Shown: positions 34,650 through 43,809 of the stretch, one piece after another
Layout of the letters: every line of letters starts with the position of its first letter
How positions within the stretch are numbered: the stretch's first letter is position 1
Source: Planctomycetota bacterium
GTDB taxonomy: Bacteria > Planctomycetota > Phycisphaerae > UBA1845 > PWPN01
Length of the DNA stretch: 64,000 nucleotides
Assembly: GCA_029550525.1 (NCBI GenBank)
Contig: JAKPHF010000064.1
Location: 62,001-126,000 of the forward strand
Direction of reading: 5' to 3'
The notes under the pieces: model-generated
The model's database searches: none
The model's input: the letters and a program-made list of their open reading frames with translations, nothing else
Told to the model about the DNA's origin: nothing
Program-made: the position numbers and the translations under genes

Positions 34650-36980
34650 CTACTCGTACGCGTCGTCGCAGGTGGGGTTAGCCAGGACGTTCGCGCCGGA
34701 CATGCAGTCCTGGAACGCGGTCACGTCGAACGTATCCACGTCGTTGTCACCGTCGATGTCGGCCGGTTCGCAACCGGGCGAGGGCGGAGCCCCCAGGATC
34801 GGTCCCAGGCAGCGTTGCAGGTACGCGAAGTCTTCCAGATCCACGTCGCTGTCGAGATCGAAGTCGGGCCGCACGCTCTTCACCGTTAGCGTCACGCTGA
34901 GCACCTGCGGGCTGTTGGCAGCACCAGGATCGGCGATGGTGATAGACGCGTGATGCGTGCCGATGGCCAGCGCGGCCGTCGAATAGGAGAGCGTGAGCGT
35001 CACGGCGTCGCCCGGGCCGGTGGAACTGCCGTTGGTTGGACTGACCGCCAGCCAAGCTTGATCGCTGCTCGCGGTGAAATGGACTGTGCCCACGCCGGTG
35101 TTGGCTACCGTGAACGTGTCGTCGGGCAGGTTCTGCGTGTAATCGACGGAACGCACCAGGGCCGACGTGCTCAAGCCGATGAGCGGTACCGTCGGCACGG
35201 TATAGGCGATCTCGTACAGCCGGCTCGGCGTACCCCACGATCCGAAGCAGCAAACCGTCTCCTGGTTGTATTCGAGCACGTACACCTTGCCGTTGTACGC
35301 GCAGAGCACGTCGACGACTCGGCCCAGGCCGCCGAGAAAGCGATTGGACGTGAACCCTCGGCCGGCCTCGTCAAGGCGAAGCGTGAGCACGTCAAAGCCG
35401 ACTTCGGGCACGGGCTCGAGATTGCCGAAGCGAGCGACGAACGCCCGACCGTGAAACTCGGGCGGGAAGAGGATCGCGCCCGGATCCATGAGCGCCGGCT
35501 CGTAGAAGTCCAGGCCGTTGGGCGAGGAGTGCGGGTGGAAACCGTGGTAGGGGCCGCCGTCGGCGTAGCCGAGTTCGCCCGGTCCGGGCTTGCCGTCGGG
35601 ACCATAGTTGGCCCAGGCAGGCGTGGTGGCCAGACCGTCCGGCAGCGGCGGGGGGCCGGGCGTGCCCACGCTCGTGCAGGTGTACGACGCGTCGCTGCCC
35701 GAAACGTCGCTGCCGTAGCGATACGGGAATCCGTAGTGTTGACCGGCTTCGAGCATGTTGAACTCGTCGGCGTAGTCGCAGCCGAGGTTCGGGCCGTTCT
35801 CGACGCCGAACAGCTTGCCGTCCATGCGGAAGGTGATGTCGAAGGAGTTGCGGATGCCCTCGCAGAACGTCTCGAGGCCGCTGCCGTCCAGGTTGCAGCG
35901 CAGGATGCGGGCATTGAGGCGGCCCTCGAAGATCTCCGCCGAGCCGTCGGAGAGGAAGCCGTAGTGCGACTCGGATCCGGAGTTGATGTAGAGCAGGCCG
36001 TCCGGACCGACGGCCACACCACCGACGCCATGGAACGTGCCGATCTGGAGCGGAGGCATGGTCACGATGGTCGAGAACGCGAACGCGTCGATGGCCGGAT
36101 CGGGATGCGTGTCGATGCCCTTGATGATCTTGCCGAACTGCGTGGAGATGTAGAGATTGCCGGCGGGATCGAACGTGAGGCCTTGAGCGTTGTCCACCAG
36201 GTTGCCCAGGCCGGGCACGAGCGACGCGGTGATGGCGGGGCCGTCGGTTTCGATGCGGTAGAGCCGCGTGTTGGTCGCGGACGCTTCGTTGCTGATGGCG
36301 TAGATATGTCGACTGACCGGACTCTGCGCGATGGAGGTCATATTGCTGACCGGAAACGTGTATGTGCGACCGGTAAAACCGGCGGGCAGATCGGACATGG
36401 TGGCCGGCGGCGGCACGGCTCGGACCTCCAGATTGTCGAAGAGAACGCCCGTGAACGTGTTCGGGCCGACGTTGCCGGTCTTGAGAACGAGCGTCGCCTT
36501 GCTCGCGGCAGCCGTAAACGAGATCTGGTACTGCACTGGTGACGTGCGAGGAATCGGTCCGTCCCATGCCGGCCGGCCTGCGAACGTGTCGTTCTTGTAA
36601 AGAAGTATGGCATCGTTCACGCCGCCGGTCTCATCGACGCCGTCGACCGGTGTGCGGTCGGCGTTGATGACGAGTACCTCCGCCCACATGGCATCGGGCA
36701 CGGCGGGCGCGCTGTGCCAATAGCCGGTGACGGTGACCACCCAACCGGGCGTGACGTCGAATTGTTGGTACGCGCCGCCGTTGATGTCCGACCCGGCCAC
36801 GCTGAGCCGGCCCGTATCAACGGTCGCCGCAAAGTCGCTTTGCCCGTCGCGCTGAATCCAGACGGTCCAGCCGTTCAGTCCGTCGGCGAAGTCGCCGTTG
36901 GTCAGGAGGTTGGCGTGACTGCGAGCGGGCGCGATGGCCGCGGCTAGTGCGGCGAATACCACGAATGCGGGAAGCTTCAT
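34650..36980 (-). CDS. Secreted PQQ-dependent sugar-dehydrogenase-like beta-propeller with dockerin tail
   Basis: The 776-residue protein starts with a signal peptide (MKLPAFVVFAALAAAIAPARSHA is the region). A carbohydrate-binding-like jelly roll follows (LLTNGDFADGLNGWTVW). The beta-propeller of the soluble aldose/glucose dehydrogenase type contains LTFDPAGNLYISTQFG, GVGGVAVGPDGLLYINSG, GIRNSFDITFRMDGKLFGVE and MLEAGQHYGFPYRYG. A BACON/Ig-like domain with VSPTNGSSTGPGDAV comes next, and finally two dockerin repeats (FDLDSDVDLEDFAYLQRCLG, DIDGDNDVDTFDVTAFQDCM). GAGGAGAG precedes the ATG. Confidence 0.85.
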   Translation of the reverse strand: MKLPAFVVFAALAAAIAPARSHANLLTNGDFADGLNGWTVWIQRDGQSDFAATVDTGRLSVAGSDINGGAYQQFDVTPGWVVTVTGYWHSAPAVPDAMWAEVLVINADRTPVDGVDETGGVNDAILLYKNDTFAGRPAWDGPIPRTSPVQYQISFTAAASKATLVLKTGNVGPNTFTGVLFDNLEVRAVPPPATMSDLPAGFTGRTYTFPVSNMTSIAQSPVSRHIYAISNEASATNTRLYRIETDGPAITASLVPGLGNLVDNAQGLTFDPAGNLYISTQFGKIIKGIDTHPDPAIDAFAFSTIVTMPPLQIGTFHGVGGVAVGPDGLLYINSGSESHYGFLSDGSAEIFEGRLNARILRCNLDGSGLETFCEGIRNSFDITFRMDGKLFGVENGPNLGCDYADEFNMLEAGQHYGFPYRYGSDVSGSDASYTCTSVGTPGPPPLPDGLATTPAWANYGPDGKPGPGELGYADGGPYHGFHPHSSPNGLDFYEPALMDPGAILFPPEFHGRAFVARFGNLEPVPEVGFDVLTLRLDEAGRGFTSNRFLGGLGRVVDVLCAYNGKVYVLEYNQETVCCFGSWGTPSRLYEIAYTVPTVPLIGLSTSALVRSVDYTQNLPDDTFTVANTGVGTVHFTASSDQAWLAVSPTNGSSTGPGDAVTLTLSYSTAALAIGTHHASITIADPGAANSPQVLSVTLTVKSVRPDFDLDSDVDLEDFAYLQRCLGPILGAPPSPGCEPADIDGDNDVDTFDVTAFQDCMSGANVLANPTCDDAYE

Positions 36981-37165
36981 CCGTCTCTCCTCATCTGCGG
37001 TTCAAGTGGGGAAATGACCCGAGGCATTGTAGGACGGGTCAAACTCTGCCGACCGGCCGCCGCTTGGCGCCGCGATACAGGGCGCTGTCGCGAATACGCG
37101 AGACTCGGGTACAATGCCGCCGTGCGTCTTGGTCTGCATCAGCTTACAGGTTCCGGAGGTAGCGT

Positions 37166-38392
37166 ATGGATCGCGAACGACGTAATGAGGTGAGCCGGCG
37201 GGATTTTCTGTGGCGGACGACGTCGGGGGCGGCGGTGCTGGGGGTCGGAGCCCTGGCCGCGCAGGCGTGGGCGGAGCAGGCGGCCCCTGCCGGCGACGCG
37301 GCGCAGTCAACGGCCAGGAAGCCGATTCTGCCGCACGGCAAGCTCGGGCGAACCGGCTATCCGGTGACGCTGGTGAGCTTCGGCGGCATTCTGCTCAAGG
37401 GCTCGGTGGGCACGCGCGTGCTCCAACTGGCCATCGACCGCGGGATCAATCTCGTGCATACGTCGGCAAGCTACGGCGGCGGGGCGAGCGTGGCCGCGTT
37501 CGGCGAACTGTTCAAAGCCGCCCCGGCGTATCGCGAGAAAGTCTTTCTCTGTCTCAAGAGCCTCAGGCCGGAGAAGGAGAGCGAGATCGACGACATGTTG
37601 CGCGCGCTGGGCGTCGAGAACGCGGATGCCGTCCTGACCGAGCTGCACTCGCCGGATCCCAAGCGCGTCGACGCCATTCGCCGGCAGCAGGACGCGCTGA
37701 AGAAGAAGGGGAAAGTGCGTCACACCGGGTTCGTCTGCCACGGCGACATGAACGATGTGCTCGAGCTCGTGCTCGATCAGCACAAGGATTACTTCGACGT
37801 CGCGCTGTTGGCGATGAAGCTGGTGCCCAACCCGGCGAATCGCGACAAAGCGGCGGCCGATGAAGCCGGTCAGCGCTTCCTGGCCAACCTCAAGGCGTTG
37901 CGCAAGGCGGGCGTCGGCATTCTATCTATGAAGAGCGGCGCCAAAGAGGCGGTCAAGAAAGGGGCCGCGGTCTACGGGCCGCATATCAAGGCCTATCTCG
38001 AGGCCGGGGCGGACAGCATGCTTACCAGCATGGACACGCTCGACCAGGTGGATATGGTCACGCGGCTGGAGCTGCGCAACCCGCACCTGACGCCCGACGA
38101 GCGCCGGGCGGCGGCCGAGTTCCACGACAGCCAGGCCGGCACGTGCCGCATGTGTGCCGCATGCAAGAAGGCCTGTCCGCAGGGCCTGCCGGTGAACGAT
38201 CTCATGCGCTTCCGGATGTACGACGTGGATTACGGCCTGCATGAGCACGCGCGAACCGAATATGAGTCACTTGGCGTGGACTTCCGCCAGGCGGCCAGCC
38301 GCTGCGGCGATTGCACGGCTTGCGCGTCGGTTTGTCCGGTGAATCTGGCCGGGCCGACCACCGTGCGGGATACGGCCATCGCTCTCGGATGA
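37166..38392 (+). CDS. Tat-exported aldo/keto reductase with C-terminal ferredoxin-like 4Fe-4S region
   Basis: The 408-residue protein has a twin-arginine signal (SRRDFLWRTTSGAAVLGVGA) and an aldo/keto reductase barrel (KLGRTGYPVTLVSFGG, AIDRGINLVHTSASYGGG, GKVRHTGFVCHGDMND). The C-terminal part contains CRMCAACKKACPQ and CGDCTACASVCPV, which is the Cys pattern for two 4Fe-4S clusters. The canonical NADPH-binding end is not obvious. It is probably a periplasmic iron-sulfur oxidoreductase of the family common in anaerobes and planctomycetes; substrate unknown. Confidence 0.87.
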   Translation: MDRERRNEVSRRDFLWRTTSGAAVLGVGALAAQAWAEQAAPAGDAAQSTARKPILPHGKLGRTGYPVTLVSFGGILLKGSVGTRVLQLAIDRGINLVHTSASYGGGASVAAFGELFKAAPAYREKVFLCLKSLRPEKESEIDDMLRALGVENADAVLTELHSPDPKRVDAIRRQQDALKKKGKVRHTGFVCHGDMNDVLELVLDQHKDYFDVALLAMKLVPNPANRDKAAADEAGQRFLANLKALRKAGVGILSMKSGAKEAVKKGAAVYGPHIKAYLEAGADSMLTSMDTLDQVDMVTRLELRNPHLTPDERRAAAEFHDSQAGTCRMCAACKKACPQGLPVNDLMRFRMYDVDYGLHEHARTEYESLGVDFRQAASRCGDCTACASVCPVNLAGPTTVRDTAIALG

Positions 38393-38447
38393 TCGCATCG
38401 CCGCTTTCCGCGGACGCCACCGACGCTCAGGTCCGAATACGGCGAAC

Positions 38448-38520
38448 CACGGAGGGCACGGAGGAGCACAGAGGCAAGCCGCGCGGCGCTTTGCCTCTGT
38501 GATCCGCTGTGTCTTCCGTG
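38448..38520. terminator. Inverted repeat of CACGGAGG / ACAGAGGCAA words downstream of the oxidoreductase
   Basis: The left arm consists of 9-nt-like units (CACGGAGGG, CACGGAGGA, GCACAGAGG). The right arm reads TTGCCTCTGTG...TCTTCCGTG. ACAGAGGCAA (38468-38477) pairs exactly with TTGCCTCTGT (38491-38500), and the outer parts pair imperfectly. It ends with GCGTTTTGACC, so it may work as a terminator. Confidence 0.55.
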
Positions 38521-38574
38521 CGTTTTGACCACGGATGTGCTCTTGTTCTTGCCCTGGTGAAGCGAGTCCGTAGA

Positions 38575-38637
38575 CTCAGATCTCAAGCCTCAGGTCTCAA
38601 GCCTCAGGTCTCAAGTCTCAGGACTCAGGTCTCACAT
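38575..38637. repeat. Heptanucleotide tract (CTCAGGT/CTCAAGC), 9 units, entering the uvrC 3' end
   Basis: Nine consecutive 7-nt units of the types CTCAGGT, CTCAAGC, CTCAGGA and CTCACAT run without a break. On the minus strand the uvrC stop (TGA, 38618-38620) falls inside the seventh unit. The last codons of uvrC are therefore made of repeat. Confidence 0.85.
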
Positions 38638-40213
38638 TCTTTCCCCCGTTTGACGGACGCTTGCGTGAAGCACGAGGCGGCCGGCGACCGGCGGCGAGGT
38701 CTTGATCGAAGAGTCGCTTGCGTCGCAGGATGTGGTGATAGTGCTGGGCGAAGCGGTGGGCTTCGTCGCGCACGCTCTGTAGGAGCCGCAGGGCCGGATT
38801 GTTGCGAGACAGCCGGATGGGCTTGCCGCGAGCCTGCGTGTAGATTTCCTCCTCGCGTTTGGCCAGCGAGATGACCATGGGCGGGCGAATCTCCAGCAGC
38901 TGGAACGCCTCCAGAGCCGCGTGCAACTGGCCCAGGCCGCCGTCGATGAGGATCACGTCGGGATAGAGTTCCTCGCCCTCGCTGGCCAGTCGATACCGTC
39001 GCAGGATGACCTCGCGGATCATGGCATAGTCGTCGATGCCCTCGACGGTCTTGATCTTGAACCGCCGATAGCCGGCCTTGAAGGGCTTGCCATCGATGAA
39101 CGAGACCAGCGAGCCGCAGGAGTCCTCGCCCTGCAGGTTGGCGATGTCGATGCCTTCGATGGTTCGCGGTGGTGTGTCCATCTCCAGAATCTCCGCCAGC
39201 TTGGCGAGCCCCTGCGTGGGATCGATGTGAAACACCTCGGGCTGCACGTCTATATCGGGATCGCCCGACAGGCTCAGCGCTTCGAGGGCCTTGATCTCGT
39301 CGCGCAGCCGGGCGGCCTGCTCGAACTGCAGCTCCTTGGCGGCCTGCTCCATCTCCTTGCGCAGTTGCCGCAGGACCACGCTGCGCTTGGAGGCGAGGAA
39401 CTTCTTGAGCCGGTCGATGTCCTTGCGGTACTCCTCCTTCGAGATGAGGTCGGCGCACGGTGCCGTGCATTGGCCGATGCTGTGCAGCAAGCAGGGTCGA
39501 AAGTGCCGCCGCTTGTCGTCGTCGGCCAGGATGGTCAGCTCGCAGGTGCGAAAGCGAAAGACCTTCTGCAGCGAGTTGACCGCATCGCGGAGGCCGGCGG
39601 CGCTGGTGAACGGGCCGTACAGCCGCGTGCCCTTGTGCCGCGGCTTGCGCGTGACGTACACGCCGGGAAAATCGTCGGAAGTGGTGATTTCCAGGTACGG
39701 AAAGGTCTTGTCGTCGCGCAGCCGCTCGTTGTAGGGCGGTTGGATGTCCTTGATCAGCCGGTTCTCCTGGAGCAGGGCGTCCACCTCGGTCTCGCAGTCG
39801 AGAAAGTCGAGGTCCACGACCTGGCCGATCATGCTGGCGATTTCCGGCCCGCGGGTTCGCAGGAGGTCGGCCGAGCTCTGGAAATAGCTGCTCACGCGGC
39901 TGCGGAGGTCTTTGCCCTTGCCGATGTAGAGCACGCGGCCCTGGGCATCCTTGAACAGGTAGACGCCAGGCGTCTTGGGCAGATTGCGGATCTTGTGCAG
40001 GAGAGGGTCGAGCCGTCCGGATTGGGCGGCCTCGGGCAGCGTTTCGACGAGTTCCGCATTCGAGGCGGGCAGCGTCTCCCGAGGCGTGTCGGCCGGTTGC
40101 GAACCGCGTGCGGCGGGGGCGCTGGCGCCGTTCTCACGGGGCCTCTCGTCGTCGGCTTGCTCCCGGTCTCCAATGGGCATATCGTTCTGGCTTGTGGGGT
40201 CGAACATCCTCAT
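38618..40213 (-). CDS. uvrC: Excinuclease ABC subunit C, short form lacking the C-terminal HhH domain
   Basis: UvrC makes both incisions in nucleotide excision repair. The 531-residue protein has the GIY-YIG domain (KTPGVYLFKDAQGRVLYIGK), LLQENRLIKDIQPPYN, the UVR motif (FEQAARLRDEIKALE), and the RNase H-like domain (TIEGIDIANLQGEDSCGSLV, ILIDGGLGQLHAALE, RDEAHRFAQHYH). After that it ends within about 35 residues, without the usual tandem helix-hairpin-helix region. An unusual Ala/Arg-rich N-terminal extension of about 70 residues precedes the GIY-YIG domain. TATAAT lies just upstream of the ATG at 40213, so a later start is possible. Confidence 0.92.
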   Translation of the reverse strand: MRMFDPTSQNDMPIGDREQADDERPRENGASAPAARGSQPADTPRETLPASNAELVETLPEAAQSGRLDPLLHKIRNLPKTPGVYLFKDAQGRVLYIGKGKDLRSRVSSYFQSSADLLRTRGPEIASMIGQVVDLDFLDCETEVDALLQENRLIKDIQPPYNERLRDDKTFPYLEITTSDDFPGVYVTRKPRHKGTRLYGPFTSAAGLRDAVNSLQKVFRFRTCELTILADDDKRRHFRPCLLHSIGQCTAPCADLISKEEYRKDIDRLKKFLASKRSVVLRQLRKEMEQAAKELQFEQAARLRDEIKALEALSLSGDPDIDVQPEVFHIDPTQGLAKLAEILEMDTPPRTIEGIDIANLQGEDSCGSLVSFIDGKPFKAGYRRFKIKTVEGIDDYAMIREVILRRYRLASEGEELYPDVILIDGGLGQLHAALEAFQLLEIRPPMVISLAKREEEIYTQARGKPIRLSRNNPALRLLQSVRDEAHRFAQHYHHILRRKRLFDQDLAAGRRPPRASRKRPSNGGKNVRPES

Positions 40214-40275
40214 CGATTATAGCCGGAGGCGGTCCGACCCGGGGAGTGCCCGATTCGCACGGAAGACCAACGACG

Positions 40276-41379
40276 ATGTCAACAATCACGTATCGAAGCG
40301 CTGGAGTGGATTACGATCCGCTGGATGCTTTCAAGCGGTACTGCCAGAAATCAGCGGGCACGACCGTCGGCAACCTCGCTCGCTTGGGCTTCGGTGAGCC
40401 TGCCGGCATCCGCGGCGAGACGGCATACCTGCTCGAAACCGACGATGCCTATCTGGCTCACGTCGAGGAAGGGCTGGGCACGAAAGTCCTGGTGGCCGAC
40501 GCCATGTATCGGCTGACCGGCCAAAGCTTCTATCGCAACATCGCCATCGACAATATCGCCACCATCGCCAACGATCTGTGCGCCTGTGGCGCGTTGCCGG
40601 TGAGCATGGCCATGTTCGCCGCCGTCGGCGACACGGCGTATCTGGCCGACGCCCGGCGGTCGGAGGATCTCGCGGCCGGCTTCGCGGAGGGCTGCGAAGC
40701 GTGCGGCGCGGTGTGGGGCGGAGGCGAAACGCAGGTGCTCAAGGGGATCGTCTCGCCCGAAACCATGGTGCTGGGCGGTTCGGCGTTCGGTCAGATCCGC
40801 CCCAAGCATCTGCGGATCACCGGCGACGTGCGCGACGGCGATGCGATCGTCTGTCTGGCCAGCTCGGGCGTGCAGACCAACGGCCTGACGCTCTGCCGAG
40901 CGGTGGCCGAGCGGCTGCCCGAGGGATATCTGACCAAACTCTCCGACGGTCGCACGTACGGCGAGGCGTTGCTCGATGCCTCGATCATCTACGTGCGTTT
41001 CGTGGCTGAGTGCCAGTCGAGGAACATCCCGCTGCACTACGCCGTGCACGTGACGGGGCACGGCTGGCGCAAATTCATGCGGCTGGAAGCGCCGTTCGTG
41101 TACCGCATCAGCCGGATTCGCCCGCCGCAGCCGGTATTCGACTGCATCGCCAAGGCGGCGGGATTGGACCATCGCGAGGCCTACGGCACGTTCAACATGG
41201 GTGTTGGCTTTGCCGTGTATGTCGCCCCCGAGCACGCCGAGGCCGCCGTCGCCTGCGCCGGCGAATGCGGCTACGAGGCCTGGCTGGCGGGACGAGTGTG
41301 CCGCGAAGGCGACCGCAAAGCGGTCATCATCGAGCCGCTCGGTCTGGAGTTCGGGGCGGAAACGCTGGCCATCAGGTAG
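40276..41379 (+). CDS. purM: Phosphoribosylformylglycinamidine cyclo-ligase (AIR synthase)-like protein
   Basis: This is a PurM-superfamily protein of 367 aa, close to the usual length. Family features are ITYRSAGVDYDPLDAF at the N-terminus, EGLGTKVLVADAMYR (equivalent of DGVGTK), IDNIATIANDLCACGALP, LASSGVQTNGLTLCRAV, HVTGHGWRKFMRLEAPF and AYGTFNMGVGFAVYVAPE. The motifs are somewhat divergent from standard PurM, so a paralogue with another substrate is possible. It is divergent from uvrC with a 62-bp gap, and the sulfatase gene follows at 30 bp. Confidence 0.78.
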   Translation: MSTITYRSAGVDYDPLDAFKRYCQKSAGTTVGNLARLGFGEPAGIRGETAYLLETDDAYLAHVEEGLGTKVLVADAMYRLTGQSFYRNIAIDNIATIANDLCACGALPVSMAMFAAVGDTAYLADARRSEDLAAGFAEGCEACGAVWGGGETQVLKGIVSPETMVLGGSAFGQIRPKHLRITGDVRDGDAIVCLASSGVQTNGLTLCRAVAERLPEGYLTKLSDGRTYGEALLDASIIYVRFVAECQSRNIPLHYAVHVTGHGWRKFMRLEAPFVYRISRIRPPQPVFDCIAKAAGLDHREAYGTFNMGVGFAVYVAPEHAEAAVACAGECGYEAWLAGRVCREGDRKAVIIEPLGLEFGAETLAIR

Positions 41380-41408
41380 ACCGTCACGCATATCAAAGGA
41401 GGAAGGGC

Positions 41409-42896
41409 ATGGCAGGCACTCGCTGGTTCGTGGCGTCGGTATTGATGCTCGGCTGGGCCGCGATCGCCGGGCCCTCGGCGTTCGCCAAGTTGCCGGATCG
41501 CCCGAATATCCTCGTCGTTATGTCCGACGAGCACAACGTGAATGTCACGGGTTGCTACGGGAATCGGATTGTCCAGACGCCGAACATGGATCGGCTGGCC
41601 GCCCGCGGCATCACGTTTGACGCCGCCTACACGAACTCGCCCTTGTGCGTGCCTTGCCGGCTCTCGTTCACGGCCGGCAAGTACATCAGCCGAGTGGGGG
41701 CCTGGACCAACAGTTGTGAGTTGCCGAGCCCCGACTATCCGTCACTACCGCGGATCATGAACGCTGCCGGGTATGAATCGTTCCTGTGCGGCAAGATGCA
41801 CTACGCTCACGACCGCCGCTACGGATTCACCGAGATCGGCGGCAACATGAACAAGAGCACGAAGAACGGCAGAGGCGGCCGTCGTGACTCCGCCGACCTG
41901 AAACCCACGGGTGAGCGATCGCGGCGTTTCGACGACTTCTACGCGGCCGACAACAGCACCGTGCTGAACCACGACCGGGCGGTGACGGCGGGAGCGGTCG
42001 AGTTCCTGCGGAACCGCAACGCCACCGACAAACCGTTCTTCCTGTTGGTCGGCTATCTGGCCCCGCACTTCCCGCTCATCGTGCCGCAGAAGTACTGGGA
42101 CAACTACAAGGGCAAGGTGCCCATGCCCGTGATTCCGGCCGGCTACCTGGACTCGCTGCCTCGCAACTATCAGCATCTGCGGGTGGGTTTCAGTGTGACC
42201 GACGTGCCCGAGGCGGAGGTTCGCAAGGGACGCGAGTTGTATTACGGCCTGACGCAGTGGGTGGATGAGGAAATCGGCAAGGTGCTCGCGGCGCTGGAAG
42301 CGAGCGGCCTGGCTGACAACACCGTGGTCATCTACACGAGCGATCACGGCGAGAATATGGGCGAGCACGGTTTGTGGTGGAAAAACTCGATGTTTGACAC
42401 ATCGACCCGAATACCGCTGATCATCTCCTGGCCGAAGCGCTGGGCGGGTGGGCAGCGCCGAGCCCAGGCATGCTCGCTGGTCGATGTGGTCCAGACCATC
42501 GCCGAGCTCGGCGGGGCGACCGTACCCAGTGACTGGGACGGCGATTCCATGTGCGCGTGGATGGACGATGCCAACCACCGGTGGAAGGATCTGGTCGTCA
42601 GCGAGTATTACGCTCACAACATCGCGTCGGGCTACGCCATGATTCGCCACGGCGACTACAAGTATGTCTATCACACGCCCGCCGACGACAGACATCCGGC
42701 CGAGCGAGAACTCTACGACCTGAAGGCCGATCCGGGCGAGTTGAAGAACCTGGCGGCCGATCCCGGTCAGCAGGATCGCATCAAGACGCTGCATGCCATG
42801 CTCGTCAAGGAGCTGGGCGAAGATCCGGACAAGACCGAGCAACGGGCACGGGCTGAGCTGGCTCGCGGCTACACCAACGTTACTGCGGGCCCTTGA
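41409..42896 (+). CDS. Secreted sulfatase (Cys-type, choline-sulfatase/arylsulfatase-like)
   Basis: This 495-residue alkaline-phosphatase-superfamily sulfatase has a signal peptide (FVASVLMLGWAAIAGPSAFA). The start motif is RPNILVVMSDEHN. The formylglycine-forming cysteine C80 lies in the CxPxR signature CVPCR. Other features are TPNMDRLAARGITFDAAYTN, VGYLAPHFPL and TSDHGENMGEHGLWWKNSMF. It hydrolyses sulfate esters, as is typical for planctomycetes growing on sulfated polysaccharides. It needs a formylglycine-generating enzyme; the FGE-like gene at 50754-51803 does not look competent for that. Confidence 0.92.
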   Translation: MAGTRWFVASVLMLGWAAIAGPSAFAKLPDRPNILVVMSDEHNVNVTGCYGNRIVQTPNMDRLAARGITFDAAYTNSPLCVPCRLSFTAGKYISRVGAWTNSCELPSPDYPSLPRIMNAAGYESFLCGKMHYAHDRRYGFTEIGGNMNKSTKNGRGGRRDSADLKPTGERSRRFDDFYAADNSTVLNHDRAVTAGAVEFLRNRNATDKPFFLLVGYLAPHFPLIVPQKYWDNYKGKVPMPVIPAGYLDSLPRNYQHLRVGFSVTDVPEAEVRKGRELYYGLTQWVDEEIGKVLAALEASGLADNTVVIYTSDHGENMGEHGLWWKNSMFDTSTRIPLIISWPKRWAGGQRRAQACSLVDVVQTIAELGGATVPSDWDGDSMCAWMDDANHRWKDLVVSEYYAHNIASGYAMIRHGDYKYVYHTPADDRHPAERELYDLKADPGELKNLAADPGQQDRIKTLHAMLVKELGEDPDKTEQRARAELARGYTNVTAGP

Positions 42897-43045
42897 ACCA
42901 TGTGTTCTCTCACGCAAGTTGCCAGCGAGCGGCTCTCGCAACACTCGACGTGAAGAACGTTCGCTCCCGTCGAACTGAGTCCGCCGGGACAAGCTCGGCG
43001 GCTCGCTGGTTTGCACACATCGCCGCCAGACTCCACGCACGGCCA

Positions 43046-43612
43046 TCAGTTGTAGTCGGCGCAGAGCGAGATGAGCGCGTCGCCGATCTGGTCGGCCTGG
43101 GCGTCGGTGACGTAGTCGGCGGCGTAGACGGCATTGACGTAGACGAGCCGTCCCAGCGTGACGGTCATGACGAACTCGCTGTTGATGCCCTGTTCATCGT
43201 TGGGCGACAGGGCCAGGTACCAGCCCTGGGCGCCGTCGCTGAGCGTTACGTAGGACTCGTTCAGAACGGTGAAGTCGCTGCTCTGGTTGAACGTGTCGAG
43301 CCAGGCTTGGCGGAATTCGGCGAGCGTCTTTTCGGCCACCGGCTTGAGCACCACGAGCGAGAACTCCGTCGGCGGCGTGGTGGCTCGCCAGGTCCAGGCG
43401 CGGTTCAGGTCGGCGGCGGGGTTGGTGGCACCCTGGCGAGGCTGGCCGGCGCCCGGTGGCGGGTTGAAGCCGACGTGGAAGGTCGGGTCGAAGTACTGCC
43501 GGCCGCAGATATTCCCGTTCCCGTTGTTCCCACCGGGATTGGGGCCCGTGCTGCCGCACATCTGGCCCGAGCACGCCGCCGCCACGAGCACTGTCAACAG
43601 AATCCGCTTCAT
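43046..43612 (-). CDS. Putative lipoprotein, unknown function
   Basis: The 188-residue product starts MKRILLTVLVAAACSG, a lipoprotein-like signal although the lipobox is not canonical. A Gly/Asn-rich linker follows (GPNPGGNNGNGN), then a globular domain with FSLVVLKPVAEKTLAEF and SDGAQGWYLALSPNDEQGIN. The fold resembles small outer-membrane-associated proteins of unknown role. The ATG at 43612 has GGGAGAG upstream; the longer open frame is not protein-like. It is divergent from nadA. Confidence 0.75.
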   Translation of the reverse strand: MKRILLTVLVAAACSGQMCGSTGPNPGGNNGNGNICGRQYFDPTFHVGFNPPPGAGQPRQGATNPAADLNRAWTWRATTPPTEFSLVVLKPVAEKTLAEFRQAWLDTFNQSSDFTVLNESYVTLSDGAQGWYLALSPNDEQGINSEFVMTVTLGRLVYVNAVYAADYVTDAQADQIGDALISLCADYN

Positions 43613-43809
43613 CGCTACACTCTCCCGCCACGTTGTGGCCCTCGGCATTGTACCGCAATCGCCAGTCGCGGGCGACGCGAACCAGCGCCTGCGACCTCGG
43701 CCGGCGACGCTGGGCTTGCCCTCCGATTGGGCGGTGCGGCGGCCTGTATTCCAGCGGGGCGGGGGACTATACTGGCACATAGGGAAACGTTTTCTTTCGC
43801 GAGGACGAG

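Noticed and set aside
34950-36542. 530-codon plus-strand frame antisense to the PQQ-dehydrogenase-like gene
   Set aside because: Composition is Arg/Val/Gly/Glu-biased without domains. The minus strand carries signal peptide, propeller and dockerin motifs.
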